In this document: positions 16,511 through 25,755 of the stretch, one piece after another
How positions within the stretch are numbered: the stretch's first letter is position 1
Layout: each line of letters begins with the position of its first letter
NCBI GenBank assembly: GCA_964342355.1
Contig: CAYFFG010000004.1
Coordinates: 158,022 to 222,021 of the forward strand
Origin: Hirschia sp964342355
GTDB taxonomy: Bacteria; Pseudomonadota; Alphaproteobacteria; Caulobacterales; Hyphomonadaceae
DNA: 64,000 nt
Direction: 5' to 3'
Notes under the pieces: generated by a model
What the model was told of the DNA's origin: nothing
Databases searched by the model: none
What the model saw: only the letters and a program-made list of their open reading frames with translations
Made by a program: the position numbers and the translations under genes

Positions 16511-17737
16511 TCAATCCAAATCACGCGCCAACCGGATACCAATCATTGGCGCACGCTGAGAAACTGAGCCTCTAAACCGCGCAGCAAAACGTGCGCTTAA
16601 CGTATTGTCCTGCCAGCTAGCGCCACGCACCACACGCATCGACCCATCGCCACTTGTCCAGGCCGCGCCATCAGGATGCGCATAGACATAGTTATTGTGC
16701 CAAAGGTCTTCAGTCCATTCGCGCACATTGCCGATCATATCGACCAGACCAAACGCGTTGGGCTGTGCAAATCCGACAGGCTGCGTGCGCTGATCCTGGC
16801 GCCGAATACAATATGCCGATCGGTCAAAATCTCCTTCCGGCAGAGCGGCTTTAGATCCCGCGCGAGCGCAATATTCCCACTCGGCTTCGCTCGGCAGACG
16901 GTAATGCTCGCCCGTCACACCACATAGCGCATCCACAAAGGCCCGCGCATCTTCCCAGGATACGTTTATGACAGGACGGTTGCCCCGCCCCCAACCTTCA
17001 TCAAAAGGAGAATGATCCACGCGTCCCGGCGCAATCAGATCCCATTCTTCAAAGGTCAACGGATAAACACCGATCGCGAATGGCTCTAAAATATTGACCC
17101 AGTGATGTGGACCTTCATTTTCACGTCGTCCGATTTCAGAATCCGGTGACCCCATTTTAAACCGACCTTCCGGGATAACCCGCATCACAGGACCGTTTTC
17201 AATATCGCGAAAGGCAGTTCCGGGAGCAGAGTTCACACCGATACGGATACCGGACATGACTTTTTCCCCGCCCGGTAGCTCACCCATGGTTTCATCCCAG
17301 GCAGCGGCTTCTGTTGCGGATGCTTCTCCACTTTCCAGGCGCTTCTTGGCCGTGACAAGGTCTTTGACCCAGGTCAGACACTTGACCCACTGGCGATCGT
17401 TGGGATCGCCCTTCCATTGCTGAAGCTGTGCCGCTTGGGTGAGCGTGAATGCAAGCGGGATGGTACAGTTTTTAACCTGCGCCGGAACAAGTTTTTTGTT
17501 GTTACTAGCAAAATGCGCTTCAGTGCGCACCCATTCAGACGAAACTGAGAGCGGGCTCCACAAAACCACAACAGCCGCCGCTTCGGTGATTTCCCGTTCA
17601 ATGGTTTCGTCCCAAGAGCTGGCCGGATTGATGCGATCGTCCCACCACACCGTAAATCCAGCCTGTTGAAAGAGCTCGACAAACTTGTTTGCGATCTCTT
17701 TTTCTTCACGCTTGTAGCTAATGAATATATCCGCCAT
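16511..17737 (-). CDS. TIR domain fused to a SUMF1/formylglycine-generating-type domain
   Basis: A 408-residue two-domain protein. An N-terminal TIR domain (about residues 1-140) starts IFISYKREE and has the Glu at position 73 (SSEWVRTEAHF) where NAD-cleaving TIR enzymes keep their catalytic Glu. The C-terminal part (about 180-408) is a SUMF1/FGE-sulfatase fold: RFKMGSPDSE, INVSWEDARAFVDAL, YRLPSEAEWEYCARAG, GNVREWTEDLW and RVVRGASW. I do not see the paired active-site cysteines of formylglycine-generating enzymes, so oxidase activity is doubtful; binding is more likely. This architecture occurs in many Proteobacteria and is thought to be signalling or defence-related. Divergent from the M48-like gene at 17862. 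Confidence 0.88.
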   Translation of the reverse strand: MADIFISYKREEKEIANKFVELFQQAGFTVWWDDRINPASSWDETIEREITEAAAVVVLWSPLSVSSEWVRTEAHFASNNKKLVPAQVKNCTIPLAFTLTQAAQLQQWKGDPNDRQWVKCLTWVKDLVTAKKRLESGEASATEAAAWDETMGELPGGEKVMSGIRIGVNSAPGTAFRDIENGPVMRVIPEGRFKMGSPDSEIGRRENEGPHHWVNILEPFAIGVYPLTFEEWDLIAPGRVDHSPFDEGWGRGNRPVINVSWEDARAFVDALCGVTGEHYRLPSEAEWEYCARAGSKAALPEGDFDRSAYCIRRQDQRTQPVGFAQPNAFGLVDMIGNVREWTEDLWHNNYVYAHPDGAAWTSGDGSMRVVRGASWQDNTLSARFAARFRGSVSQRAPMIGIRLARDLD

Positions 17738-17861
17738 TCCGCGTCCCCTACGCTTGTCTGGTTAAGCAAAGTATAGACGTCACAACTTCAATTGTCTTCT
17801 AGATTTCTTTGGTTTTAACGGTATATTAAACACAATGCTCAGCGACAGAGGGGACGCCGTC

Positions 17862-18752
17862 GTGGATCGCAAGACATTCAAAGCCTGCATTCATCCAAAA
17901 GAGTTTCCGCGATTTATACTCGCGTGCTTTTTTGCCGTGCCTTTGGCGATCGCTGTGGTTCTGGCGTGCGTTTTCACCTTCGGGATTGTCGCGCTTTATA
18001 TCGGCTTGATCGTCCTTTTTGTTTGGATCGGCTTTCGCACCCTTTATGCGGTGTTCGTCGGCAACGCAGTGTTGGTCAGCGAGCTCAATTATCCGCGGGT
18101 GAAGCGATTGCTCGACGAGGCGCGCGATACAATTGGCGTTAAAAAGAAAGTGCACGTTTTCGTCTTTGATGAATCTTCTTTCAACGCCGCGTTCAGCTAT
18201 ATGTTCGGCCGTTATGCGATCTTTCTGAATTCCGCCCTGCTGGAGCAAGAAGCAAACGATAAAGAACTCCGCTGGATTATGGGACGGTTTATCGGCCGTA
18301 TCCGCGCCAAAAAACGCCTTGGCATCTTTAACTGGGCCATTGAGATGACCGAGCGGATCTTGATCTTCAACTTTTTCTTGCTGCCCTATGAACGCGCCAC
18401 TGTATATTCAGGCGACAGGATCGCACTGGCTGACATTAATGGCGATATCTCTACTGCCGTTGAAGCCATGAACAAACTCTACACAGGCGCTAAGCTGGGC
18501 TACGCCATCAACCCGGCTGGAATCGTCGAACAACGCCGCCTGATTAAGGGATCGTTCTTTTCATTTCTGGCGCGCATCATGTCGCCTATGCCGCATATGA
18601 CAGATCGGTATGTGGATCTTATCGCCTTTGCCCGTCGCGCCTACCCAGCTGAATATGCGCGCTTTGTACAGTCCAACCCGTCATTCCCACCGCCAGATAA
18701 CATGATGGGCATTGCTGACGAAGCGGCAAACGACGACATCAAGGCTGCTTAA
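17862..18752 (+). CDS. Catalytically dead M48-like membrane protein
   Basis: A 296-residue protein with two membrane helices (about residues 18-42 and 43-65) and an M48 metallopeptidase-like domain. Aligned to the intact HtpX at 60071, the zinc-binding motif GHELAH reads GRFIGR here (about residues 141-146), so both His and the Glu are replaced. The third ligand of the family, Glu in SRAREY, is Val in ERATVYSGDR. The following GDxxxAxxA segment is kept (INGDISTAVEAM). So the fold is kept, with proteolysis presumably lost. Starts: an ATG at 17835 has no ribosome site; the GTG at 17862 follows AGAGGGGA, so I use it. Confidence 0.8.
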   Translation: MDRKTFKACIHPKEFPRFILACFFAVPLAIAVVLACVFTFGIVALYIGLIVLFVWIGFRTLYAVFVGNAVLVSELNYPRVKRLLDEARDTIGVKKKVHVFVFDESSFNAAFSYMFGRYAIFLNSALLEQEANDKELRWIMGRFIGRIRAKKRLGIFNWAIEMTERILIFNFFLLPYERATVYSGDRIALADINGDISTAVEAMNKLYTGAKLGYAINPAGIVEQRRLIKGSFFSFLARIMSPMPHMTDRYVDLIAFARRAYPAEYARFVQSNPSFPPPDNMMGIADEAANDDIKAA

Positions 18753-18762
18753 GGCCTTTTAT

Positions 18763-20190
18763 TCAAGCGTCCGGATGCCTGACAACTTTGCCGGGGTTCA
18801 TGCGATTTTCAGGATCGAGCGCTTTTTTAACAGCGCGCAACATATCCAGCTCAACGGCGCTGACCCGTTCTGCAAGTTCGTCACGTTTTTGCACGCCGAT
18901 CCCATGCTCAGCAGAGATAGATCCATTCATGCCGCTCACAACATCATGCACGGCTTTGGTCAGCACAGGGCCAAATTCCTTGGCAAACGCAACTTCCTCT
19001 GCGCCCTCTGGCGGAGCGACATTGTAATGCATATTCCCATCGCCAACATGGCCAAATGAAATGATATTCGCCTCAGGTGCGATCGATTTGACCGCAGCAT
19101 CCGCTGTCCTGATAAACTCTGGCAAAGCTGAAACCGGGACCGAAACATCATGTTTGACGGCGCGCCCAAAGGCTTTTTCAGCAAGCGGCACACTTTCACG
19201 GATTTTCCAAATGCCGGCAGCCTGAGCATCTGTTTCAGCTAATACTCCGTTCGTTATGAGATCCGCACTAAGCGCTTTTTCAAACATAGCTTCGATAACG
19301 TCACGCGCACCTTCTTTGCGACCAAACGAAATCTCCATCAGAATGCGCCAGGGCGCTGGCTCGTCAGGCAGCGGATCGTGGATGTCTGGTATGTATTCTT
19401 TGACGAGTTCGACCGCATAGCTCGGCACCAATTCAAACGAGGTCACCGCACCGCCCGTTTCCGCCTTGGCTAGCGCAAGCAACTCCACCGCCTGAGATGG
19501 TGATTGCACGGACAGCCAGGAGACCGCCTTTAGCGCAGGCTTGGCAAACAGTTTGAGCGTGGCCCCAGTGATGACGCCAAGCGTGCCCTCAGCGCCGATG
19601 AATAACTGTTTGAGATCATAAGCCGTATTGTCTTTGCGTAGCCCCGTCAGTCCGTCCCAGATGCGCCCGTCAGCTGTGACAATTTCAAGCCCCAGCACCA
19701 GGTCACGCATCATCCCATACCGCAGCACCGCCACGCCGCCTGCATTTGTTGAGATCAGGCCGCCAATCTGAGCCACACCTTCAGCGGCAAGAGATAGCGG
19801 AAATAACCGTTCCACCTCATCAGCGGCGTCCTGCACCTCTGTGAGGATGACCCCTGCATCAACAGTGATTGAATCATTGAGCACATCAATCGCGCGGATG
19901 TTTTTCATACGGGATAAAGACAGCAAAACGTCGCCATTAGGCAGTCCGCCAAGCACAAGTCCTGAATTACCGCCCTGAGGCGTCACAGACACTTTGTGTT
20001 CAGCACACAATGCCATGAAATCAGCCACTTCCTGTGTCGACGCAGGACGCGCCACAAAAGGCGCATGCCCTTTCTCGCGGCCGCGCCAGTCCTCCAGAAA
20101 AGGCGCCATGTCTTCCGGTGTGTCGAGAAAGCCTTTTTCTCCCAGAAGAGATTTTGCTGATGACAAGAAAGCTTTGCTGGGTTGAGCCAT
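18763..20190 (-). CDS. FAD-linked oxidase, D-2-hydroxyglutarate dehydrogenase-like
   Basis: A 475-residue member of the FAD-binding-4/FAD-oxidase-C family, which oxidises D-2-hydroxy acids and passes electrons onward. The FAD domain (about residues 35-215) shows VTPQGGNSGLVLGG, STNAGGVAVLRYGMMRDLVL and LRKDNTAYDLKQLFIGAEGT; the C-terminal cap has SFGHVGDGNMHYNV and ISAEHGIGVQKRDEL. These strings are closest to human and bacterial D-2-hydroxyglutarate dehydrogenases, though glycolate or D-lactate use cannot be excluded. The frame also opens at 20226 (TTG ATG); I prefer the ATG at 20190 because homologues start there. The gene converges with the M48-like gene, ending ten bases from it. Confidence 0.9.
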   Translation of the reverse strand: MAQPSKAFLSSAKSLLGEKGFLDTPEDMAPFLEDWRGREKGHAPFVARPASTQEVADFMALCAEHKVSVTPQGGNSGLVLGGLPNGDVLLSLSRMKNIRAIDVLNDSITVDAGVILTEVQDAADEVERLFPLSLAAEGVAQIGGLISTNAGGVAVLRYGMMRDLVLGLEIVTADGRIWDGLTGLRKDNTAYDLKQLFIGAEGTLGVITGATLKLFAKPALKAVSWLSVQSPSQAVELLALAKAETGGAVTSFELVPSYAVELVKEYIPDIHDPLPDEPAPWRILMEISFGRKEGARDVIEAMFEKALSADLITNGVLAETDAQAAGIWKIRESVPLAEKAFGRAVKHDVSVPVSALPEFIRTADAAVKSIAPEANIISFGHVGDGNMHYNVAPPEGAEEVAFAKEFGPVLTKAVHDVVSGMNGSISAEHGIGVQKRDELAERVSAVELDMLRAVKKALDPENRMNPGKVVRHPDA

Positions 20191-20385
20191 ATCAAGTGTC
20201 CAAAAATTCAACCTTTGTCCCATCAATATTGAGTAGTGCCTGAAATAAGAAGCTTCTGCAAAACATTCGCGCTCCCCGAATAGGAAGCGGTATCAAATAC
20301 ACATAATCGCGATGGTATCACTTGCTTTCAGTGGTAAGCAGATAGATGTTGAGCGCGCTCATCGCCTGTCAGGAGTTGTCGAAAA

Positions 20386-20757
20386 TTGCGTATTTTGATC
20401 AGCCTCGTTTTGACTGTCGCCACCTCCGCATTGGCGCTGAGCGCGCAGGCGCAATCTGACCGTCTGGTGTCTCAAAAGCGCGACCTTGCAGGCATACTTG
20501 GCGAAGTTCATTACATCCGAACAATTTGCAATGGGAAATCTGACCAATACTGGCGTGAATACATGCGCGATTTCTTAGAGCTAGAAGGCGATATTGCTGA
20601 GAACCGCTCTCTTTACATCAAGGCGTTCAACCGCGGTTACACATACCAATCAAACCAAATCCGGTACTGTGATCGCTCAGCCGCTCAACTTGAAGTTAAT
20701 CTTGCTAATAAAGGTCGCAAACTCGCCGAAGCGATCGCTCAAAATTATCTTCATTAG
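20386..20757 (+). CDS. TIGR02301 family small secreted protein
   Basis: A 123-residue protein with a signal peptide (residues 1-22, ending SAQAQS). The mature part has LAGILGEVHYIRTICNG, WREYMRDFLELEG and AFNRGYTYQSNQIRYC, which match the TIGR02301 family of Alphaproteobacteria. The two Cys could form a disulfide. The start is a TTG with AGGAG ten bases upstream. It is followed by a kinase gene after 186 bases. Function unknown; likely periplasmic. Confidence 0.85.
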   Translation: MRILISLVLTVATSALALSAQAQSDRLVSQKRDLAGILGEVHYIRTICNGKSDQYWREYMRDFLELEGDIAENRSLYIKAFNRGYTYQSNQIRYCDRSAAQLEVNLANKGRKLAEAIAQNYLH

Positions 20758-20943
20758 AAAAACCCTCCATATGAGGGGATGTTCCATCACTATTAGATGT
20801 TATTGTCTGACGAAATGGTTATTTCGACAAGATCTCCTGTATGTATCGGCCTGTTGAGAATCAATTTGCTATGTTAATTTTCAACTCAAGATAAAGAGAC
20901 TCACGTCTCGACACAGAAAATAATAGGGTACTGGAATTTCAGT

Positions 20944-22836
20944 TTGTTGAACCAATCTGAACATCGCAGTGAAGCAATCACTCCCCCAACACAAGGGCGA
21001 GTGTCCAGTATTAAAGCCGCTTTTGAGATTGTACGCGCCACTATTTTCGGCGGCCTGCCACAGCTGATCTTGAAAGAACTTTCACCTTCCCAAGAAAACG
21101 AAATTGAAGATCAGAAAATCCGTGCATTGTCTGCTCGGTATTTTGTTGTTTATGTATTTTTTATTCTGACAATTGGGGTCACTCTGGCCACTATGCTGCC
21201 AGACACAGATAAACGCATGATTCCACTGGCGCTTATCTGGATAGCAAGCTGTATCCCTGCGTTTCACATCATGCACAAGCGCACGCGTGATACCTTCCCC
21301 GCATTTGTCGTTATTTTGATTAGTCTAGTGTTTTTCGGGACTGTGATTATCGCGAACACGGGGCGATTTCCGCCCGGATTGATCATATTGCCGCCCATTT
21401 CCCTTTACTCATTCGTCATGTTCACCGGGAAACGCCAAGCTGTTGTCATTGTTGGCACTTTCATTCTTGCCGCGATGGCGTTGATATTTTCCACCCAGCC
21501 ACAAGTGCCATTCGCGTCAAATTTGGCGCCCGCATCTGGAAAAACCATCGCGGTTTTCATCGGCATTTCAATGATGCTGTTCGCAATGCTGATCCGGCTT
21601 ATTCGCGTGCAGCAGAAGGTGGTGACGTCCTTCTTAAAAAGCCAGAATGCGCAATTGGTCAGCCTGTCTAATGCGCGCAATGATTTCATCGCCAATGTCA
21701 GTCACGAACTACGTACGCCCATGAACGCCATTTTAGGCGCAGTAGATGTTTTAGAGCGCAGCGAAGACGCGACCTTAAAATCTGAAATGTTGAATATCAC
21801 GCGCGACGCTGCTCGCGGCCTGCTCGCGCAGTTAGAAGACGTTCTGGATCTGGCTAAACTGGAAGCGAACACACTTGTTCTGTCACCATCGCCCACAAAT
21901 GTTCAGCTGTTCATACGTCGCACAATAGCCCTGTGGGAAAACCAACTGATCGACAAACGATTAAAGTGTGATCTGGATTTGCCAAGCGAGACAAATGAAA
22001 ATCTCGAGCTTGATCAGGTGCGAGTTCAACAGATTTTGTCCACGCTAATCGCAAATGCGATCAAACACACGCACATCGGCGGCATAACGATTGCCGTCAG
22101 GCGAACAGAAGATGTCATTAACAGCAACTATGTTAAGCTTGAAATCACCGTCTCAGACACAGGCGATGGCGTTGCATGGCGTGATCGTGACCAGTTGTTT
22201 CAGCCTATGGCGTCAGTGTCCGGTTCAAAGCAAGTTCAGCATTCCGGGTTAGGCTTGTCGCTTGGCAGACGGCTCGCACGCGCCATGAAGGGGGATTTGA
22301 GGCTCTTGGACAGGACGCCGGGCGCCCATTTCCAGCTCACTTTGCTTGCTAAAAAATCGACTCAAACACTTGGCGTCTCACAAGCTATCACACCACAAAA
22401 TCAAGAAAATCTGGGCGCGTTGCAGACATCTGACGGTGCGCCTAAAAAGGCGCACAAGCGGATCCTTTGTGTCGACGATCATCCGGCAAACCTGAGGATT
22501 GTATCGTTACTTTTGGGAGAATTGGATTTTGACCTGGATGTCGCCATGTCCGGTAAAGAAGCGATTGAATTATGCAATTCGCGCCCACCATATGACGCCA
22601 TTCTGATGGATATTATGATGCCTGAAATGAACGGTATCGAGACCACGCGCCATATTCAAAATCTGCAATCTCCAAACGCGCATGTGCCAATCATCGCGCT
22701 GACAGCAAATGTGAATCCGGAACAGGTGTCATCCTATCTGACAGCTGGCATGCAAGGCGTTGTCGCCAAGCCGATTGAATCACGTTTGTTGATTGTCGAA
22801 ATTGAGCGCGCACTGCGCCTGCAACGTGCCAGCTAA
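20944..22836 (+). CDS. Membrane hybrid sensor histidine kinase/response regulator
   Basis: A 630-residue hybrid kinase. A membrane block with about six hydrophobic segments lies between residues 64 and 222. The HisKA domain has the phospho-acceptor His254 in NVSHELRTPM; the ATPase region shows the N box (LIANAIKHT), the G1-type DTGDGV and G2-type GLGLSLG. A C-terminal receiver follows from about residue 505 with the acceptor Asp556 in ILMDIMMPEMNG. Starts are ambiguous: adjacent TTG codons at 20944 and 20947 with weak TGGAA upstream. No partner regulator is adjacent, so phosphate may go to a distant Hpt protein. Confidence 0.9.
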   Translation: MLNQSEHRSEAITPPTQGRVSSIKAAFEIVRATIFGGLPQLILKELSPSQENEIEDQKIRALSARYFVVYVFFILTIGVTLATMLPDTDKRMIPLALIWIASCIPAFHIMHKRTRDTFPAFVVILISLVFFGTVIIANTGRFPPGLIILPPISLYSFVMFTGKRQAVVIVGTFILAAMALIFSTQPQVPFASNLAPASGKTIAVFIGISMMLFAMLIRLIRVQQKVVTSFLKSQNAQLVSLSNARNDFIANVSHELRTPMNAILGAVDVLERSEDATLKSEMLNITRDAARGLLAQLEDVLDLAKLEANTLVLSPSPTNVQLFIRRTIALWENQLIDKRLKCDLDLPSETNENLELDQVRVQQILSTLIANAIKHTHIGGITIAVRRTEDVINSNYVKLEITVSDTGDGVAWRDRDQLFQPMASVSGSKQVQHSGLGLSLGRRLARAMKGDLRLLDRTPGAHFQLTLLAKKSTQTLGVSQAITPQNQENLGALQTSDGAPKKAHKRILCVDDHPANLRIVSLLLGELDFDLDVAMSGKEAIELCNSRPPYDAILMDIMMPEMNGIETTRHIQNLQSPNAHVPIIALTANVNPEQVSSYLTAGMQGVVAKPIESRLLIVEIERALRLQRAS

Positions 22837-23084
22837 TCAATCGTTGTGATCTATTCCCGCCCCACAAAACTCACAAGTTTTGTAGCGACCGGACAGTCAC
22901 AGGTTCAAAAACCATCCGGCCGCCACACGGAAAGCGAAATCGCTCCGAGCGGGGGTAATCAAGGGGCTGGTTGTTATCAGACTTCACCGAGTGGGAGGAG
23001 AATTATGTCCACGAGGACAGCCTGATAACATTCGCTTTCCTTATGTGTTCAAACGCACAGAGTTTGCGTTTCCGTCGCAGAAAA

Positions 23085-23948
23085 TCAGATTTCTTCAGAA
23101 TTTTTTTCCGACACCTTTTCCGCGGTGTTTTCCACGGTGTCTGTTTCTGGTTTGGAACGCTTCAAAGTTGCTCCGCACCGACGACAAAAAATCGCGTCTG
23201 GGTCATGCCGTGTCAGGGAACAAGACTGGCACTCCATTTTTATCTTTTCATCGCCCGAGACGATCGACTGCAACATGCGGACAAACAGCGTCAGCCCCAA
23301 GAGCATGATGATGATCGCAAGCACACGCCCGCCCTGCCCCTGCATTAAGATATCGCCATAGCCTGTCGTGGTGAGACTGGTCACAGTGAAATATAGCGCA
23401 TCCAGTTGTGTCTTGATTTGAGTGTCAGGCTCATTGACCTGATTGACGTAAACCAACGCCGACATAATGAACAAAAACACGACGAAATTCGTCACCCGGT
23501 CGATCACCATACGGTGTCGGGCTAAAAAACCAGAAATTTCCTCTGCGCGCGCCAGAAATGTGAAGGCCCGCACAATTCGAATGATACGCAACACCCTTAA
23601 GAAAATGAGATTCTCAAAGAAGAACGGCGCCACAAGCGTCAATACGACAAGCACGTCCGCGATATTGTGGAGCTTGCGAAAAAACAGCAGTTTCTTGGGC
23701 GCAATATAAAGGCGCGCCGCAAAATCAATTGCGATATAACACGCGATAAAGATGTCGATAGGCACCGCCCAAGAATGGCGCAGCGTGTGTTGCCAGGAGT
23801 GAAACGGCTCCCAAAGAAAAAAGGCGATCGACACAAAGTCGAGCACCAATAGCGACCAACGGAACAGAAACGGCGCTTTTCCTTCGCCTTCATAAAGCCA
23901 GCGCAAAATATGCTTTACGCCGATTTTCCTGATTTTTCCGTCACCCAT
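23085..23948 (-). CDS. Voltage-gated potassium channel with C-terminal zinc ribbon
   Basis: A 287-residue six-helix ion channel. A voltage-sensor segment has Arg every third residue (R118, R121, R124, R127 in LRVLRIIRIVRAF). The pore carries the potassium selectivity filter TTTGYGD at 193-199. After the last helix there is a zinc-ribbon pattern: C240, C243, C255 and C258 (CQSC..CRRC), an uncommon addition that may act as a cytoplasmic sensor or oligomerisation motif. The last 25 residues are acidic and low-complexity. It is not clustered with obvious partners; convergent with the hybrid kinase. The interval 22837-23084 holds no gene I can support. Confidence 0.92.
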   Translation of the reverse strand: MGDGKIRKIGVKHILRWLYEGEGKAPFLFRWSLLVLDFVSIAFFLWEPFHSWQHTLRHSWAVPIDIFIACYIAIDFAARLYIAPKKLLFFRKLHNIADVLVVLTLVAPFFFENLIFLRVLRIIRIVRAFTFLARAEEISGFLARHRMVIDRVTNFVVFLFIMSALVYVNQVNEPDTQIKTQLDALYFTVTSLTTTGYGDILMQGQGGRVLAIIIMLLGLTLFVRMLQSIVSGDEKIKMECQSCSLTRHDPDAIFCRRCGATLKRSKPETDTVENTAEKVSEKNSEEI

Positions 23949-24082
23949 TATTACCTCAACTTACACCAATCATCTCACAAATAAGCAGATTTTGCGATTT
24001 TGTGGACTCATCCAATGGCCGCACGCCCGCGCACAGAAGATTGAGATGGCGAAATGCGGCAGGACATATTATCTAGCTCTTT

Positions 24083-24904
24083 ATGAATGATCCGATTTTA
24101 CTAAGAGACCGCGTTGTCTTGCGCGTGACCGGTGAGGACGCCTCCAGCTTTCTGGAAGGCCTCATCACATCATCCATTGTGAATTTGCAAGCAGGCGAAG
24201 CAGGATACGGCGCCCTGTTGATGCCTCAGGGCAAGATCATCTGCGACATGATCGTGCTTAAACGCGACGACGGATTCTTGCTGGACGTGCCCGCCCAGGC
24301 AGATGAGTCACTGTTTAAGCGCCTGAAAATGTTTCGTCTGAAATCTAAGGTCGATATCGAACTTGCAGACAATCTGCATGTCTATGTGAATGTCGAGGAT
24401 GGTTTTGCCGACCCCAGATCGCCAGACATGCCCAAGCGCATAATCACAACACAAATGGATTGGGAGTTGGCGTCTGAGCGCCATTATCACTTAAAGCGCA
24501 TTCAAGCGTGTGTTCCTGAACAGGGGTATGATTTTGGCGAAAACGAGGTTTTCCCATCTGACATCAATATGGACCTCCTTAACGGCGTAAACTTCAAAAA
24601 AGGATGCTTTGTCGGCCAGGAAGTTGTCTCACGCATGAAACGCCGCGGCACCACCCGACGCCGCACGCTGGCTTTCCGATTTGAGCAAGGCGCGCCCGCA
24701 CCTGCCAGCGCATTGATGGCGAATGACGTTCAGGTCGGCGAAATCTCATCTGTCCAGGACGAATATGCTCTTGCCCGCGTGCGTTTGGATCGTCTGATCA
24801 AAGCGCAGGAAGAAACGGATTTGAAGCTGACAGCCGAAAATCGCGACGCTGACCTGATTGAACATGATTGGCTTGCAGAACAAATTGCGATCCTGCAAAG
24901 CTAA
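24083..24904 (+). CDS. ygfZ: tRNA-modifying/folate-binding protein YgfZ family
   Basis: A 273-residue GcvT-like protein of the YgfZ family, which uses tetrahydrofolate to help maintain Fe-S enzymes such as those in tRNA modification. The family signature KGCFVGQE stands at residues 173-180, with the Cys at 175; LEGLITSSIVNL and GALLMPQGKIICDMIV are the N-terminal hallmark. E. coli YgfZ has 326 residues; this is the shorter alphaproteobacterial form. The ATG has no clear ribosome site. Followed by the Tag gene. Confidence 0.93.
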   Translation: MNDPILLRDRVVLRVTGEDASSFLEGLITSSIVNLQAGEAGYGALLMPQGKIICDMIVLKRDDGFLLDVPAQADESLFKRLKMFRLKSKVDIELADNLHVYVNVEDGFADPRSPDMPKRIITTQMDWELASERHYHLKRIQACVPEQGYDFGENEVFPSDINMDLLNGVNFKKGCFVGQEVVSRMKRRGTTRRRTLAFRFEQGAPAPASALMANDVQVGEISSVQDEYALARVRLDRLIKAQEETDLKLTAENRDADLIEHDWLAEQIAILQS

Positions 24905-24930
24905 TCAAAACGAATCAGGAACATCATACC

Positions 24931-25527
24931 ATGAGCAATGAAATTGATCCCACAGAGCCGCCCTGTGGCTGGGCGCCATTGGGCGATGAGCTGTATCGCA
25001 GTTATCATGACCATGAATGGGGCGTTCCTGAACGCGATAGCCGCGCGCTGTGGGAAAAGTTCCAGCTAGACGGACATCAAGCAGGCCTCTCCTGGATTAC
25101 AATTCTGCGCAAGCGAGAGACGATGCGGGATGAATTTGACGGTTTTAATCCTGAAAAAGTCGCACGCTGGGATGATAAACGCATTGAAAGAGCGATGCAG
25201 AACCCAGGCATTATCAGAAGTCCCAAGAAAATAGCAGCCACAATCAGTAACGCGCAGATCTATCTGGACATGCGCGACAAAGGCGAAGATTTTGCGCAAT
25301 ATCTCTGGAATTTTGTTGATGGCGTCCCGATACAAAATTCACTGGATCATTGGAAAAATGCGCCAGCCAAAACAGCGCTTTCAGAAACCATTGCAAAAGA
25401 CATGAAAAAACGCGGTTTCAAGTTCTGCGGACCTGTTATTGTCTATGCGGCTATGCAAGCAGTAGGCATGGTCAATGACCATGAAGTGCGCTGTCCCCGC
25501 CACGCACAGATAAAAGCGATGGGATAA
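24931..25527 (+). CDS. tag: DNA-3-methyladenine glycosylase I
   Basis: A 198-residue Tag enzyme that removes 3-methyladenine from DNA in base-excision repair. CGWAPLGDELYRSYHDHEWG carries Cys12 and the His, and NDHEVRCPRH carries the late His and Cys of the family zinc snap. The middle has HQAGLSWITILRKRETMRDEF, of which only HQAGLSWITILRKRE is quoted as the key run; the active-site Glu lies there. An upstream in-frame start exists at 24868, but that overlaps YgfZ; the ATG at 24931 has CAGGA ten bases before it. Confidence 0.95.
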   Translation: MSNEIDPTEPPCGWAPLGDELYRSYHDHEWGVPERDSRALWEKFQLDGHQAGLSWITILRKRETMRDEFDGFNPEKVARWDDKRIERAMQNPGIIRSPKKIAATISNAQIYLDMRDKGEDFAQYLWNFVDGVPIQNSLDHWKNAPAKTALSETIAKDMKKRGFKFCGPVIVYAAMQAVGMVNDHEVRCPRHAQIKAMG

Positions 25528-25563
25528 CCTATTCGCCCAACCCAACAACAGGAGCCAACCTGA

Positions 25564-25755
25564 ATGTTGAAAGTCATATTATTCGCTATATCAGTTACCA
25601 CCCTTTCGGCATGTGCGATTGGCAAAGAAGCTCACACCAATGCCGCACTTAAAGAATGCCGTCATGAAGTCGGCGTAGACGAACGTCGCGCATGCGAACA
25701 ACAAGTGCGTGAAGAACGTCAGGCGCGAGACGAGAAAGAACGCTATTCCAAATGA
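25564..25755 (+). CDS. Small lipoprotein, 63 residues
   Basis: A 63-residue protein with a lipoprotein signal (VTTLSAC, Cys at about residue 17). The mature part is short, charged and has two more Cys (KECRHEVGVDERRACEQQ). No family recognised. It overlaps the next small lipoprotein at ATGA, so translational coupling is likely. AGGAG lies about ten bases before the ATG. Confidence 0.75.
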   Translation: MLKVILFAISVTTLSACAIGKEAHTNAALKECRHEVGVDERRACEQQVREERQARDEKERYSK

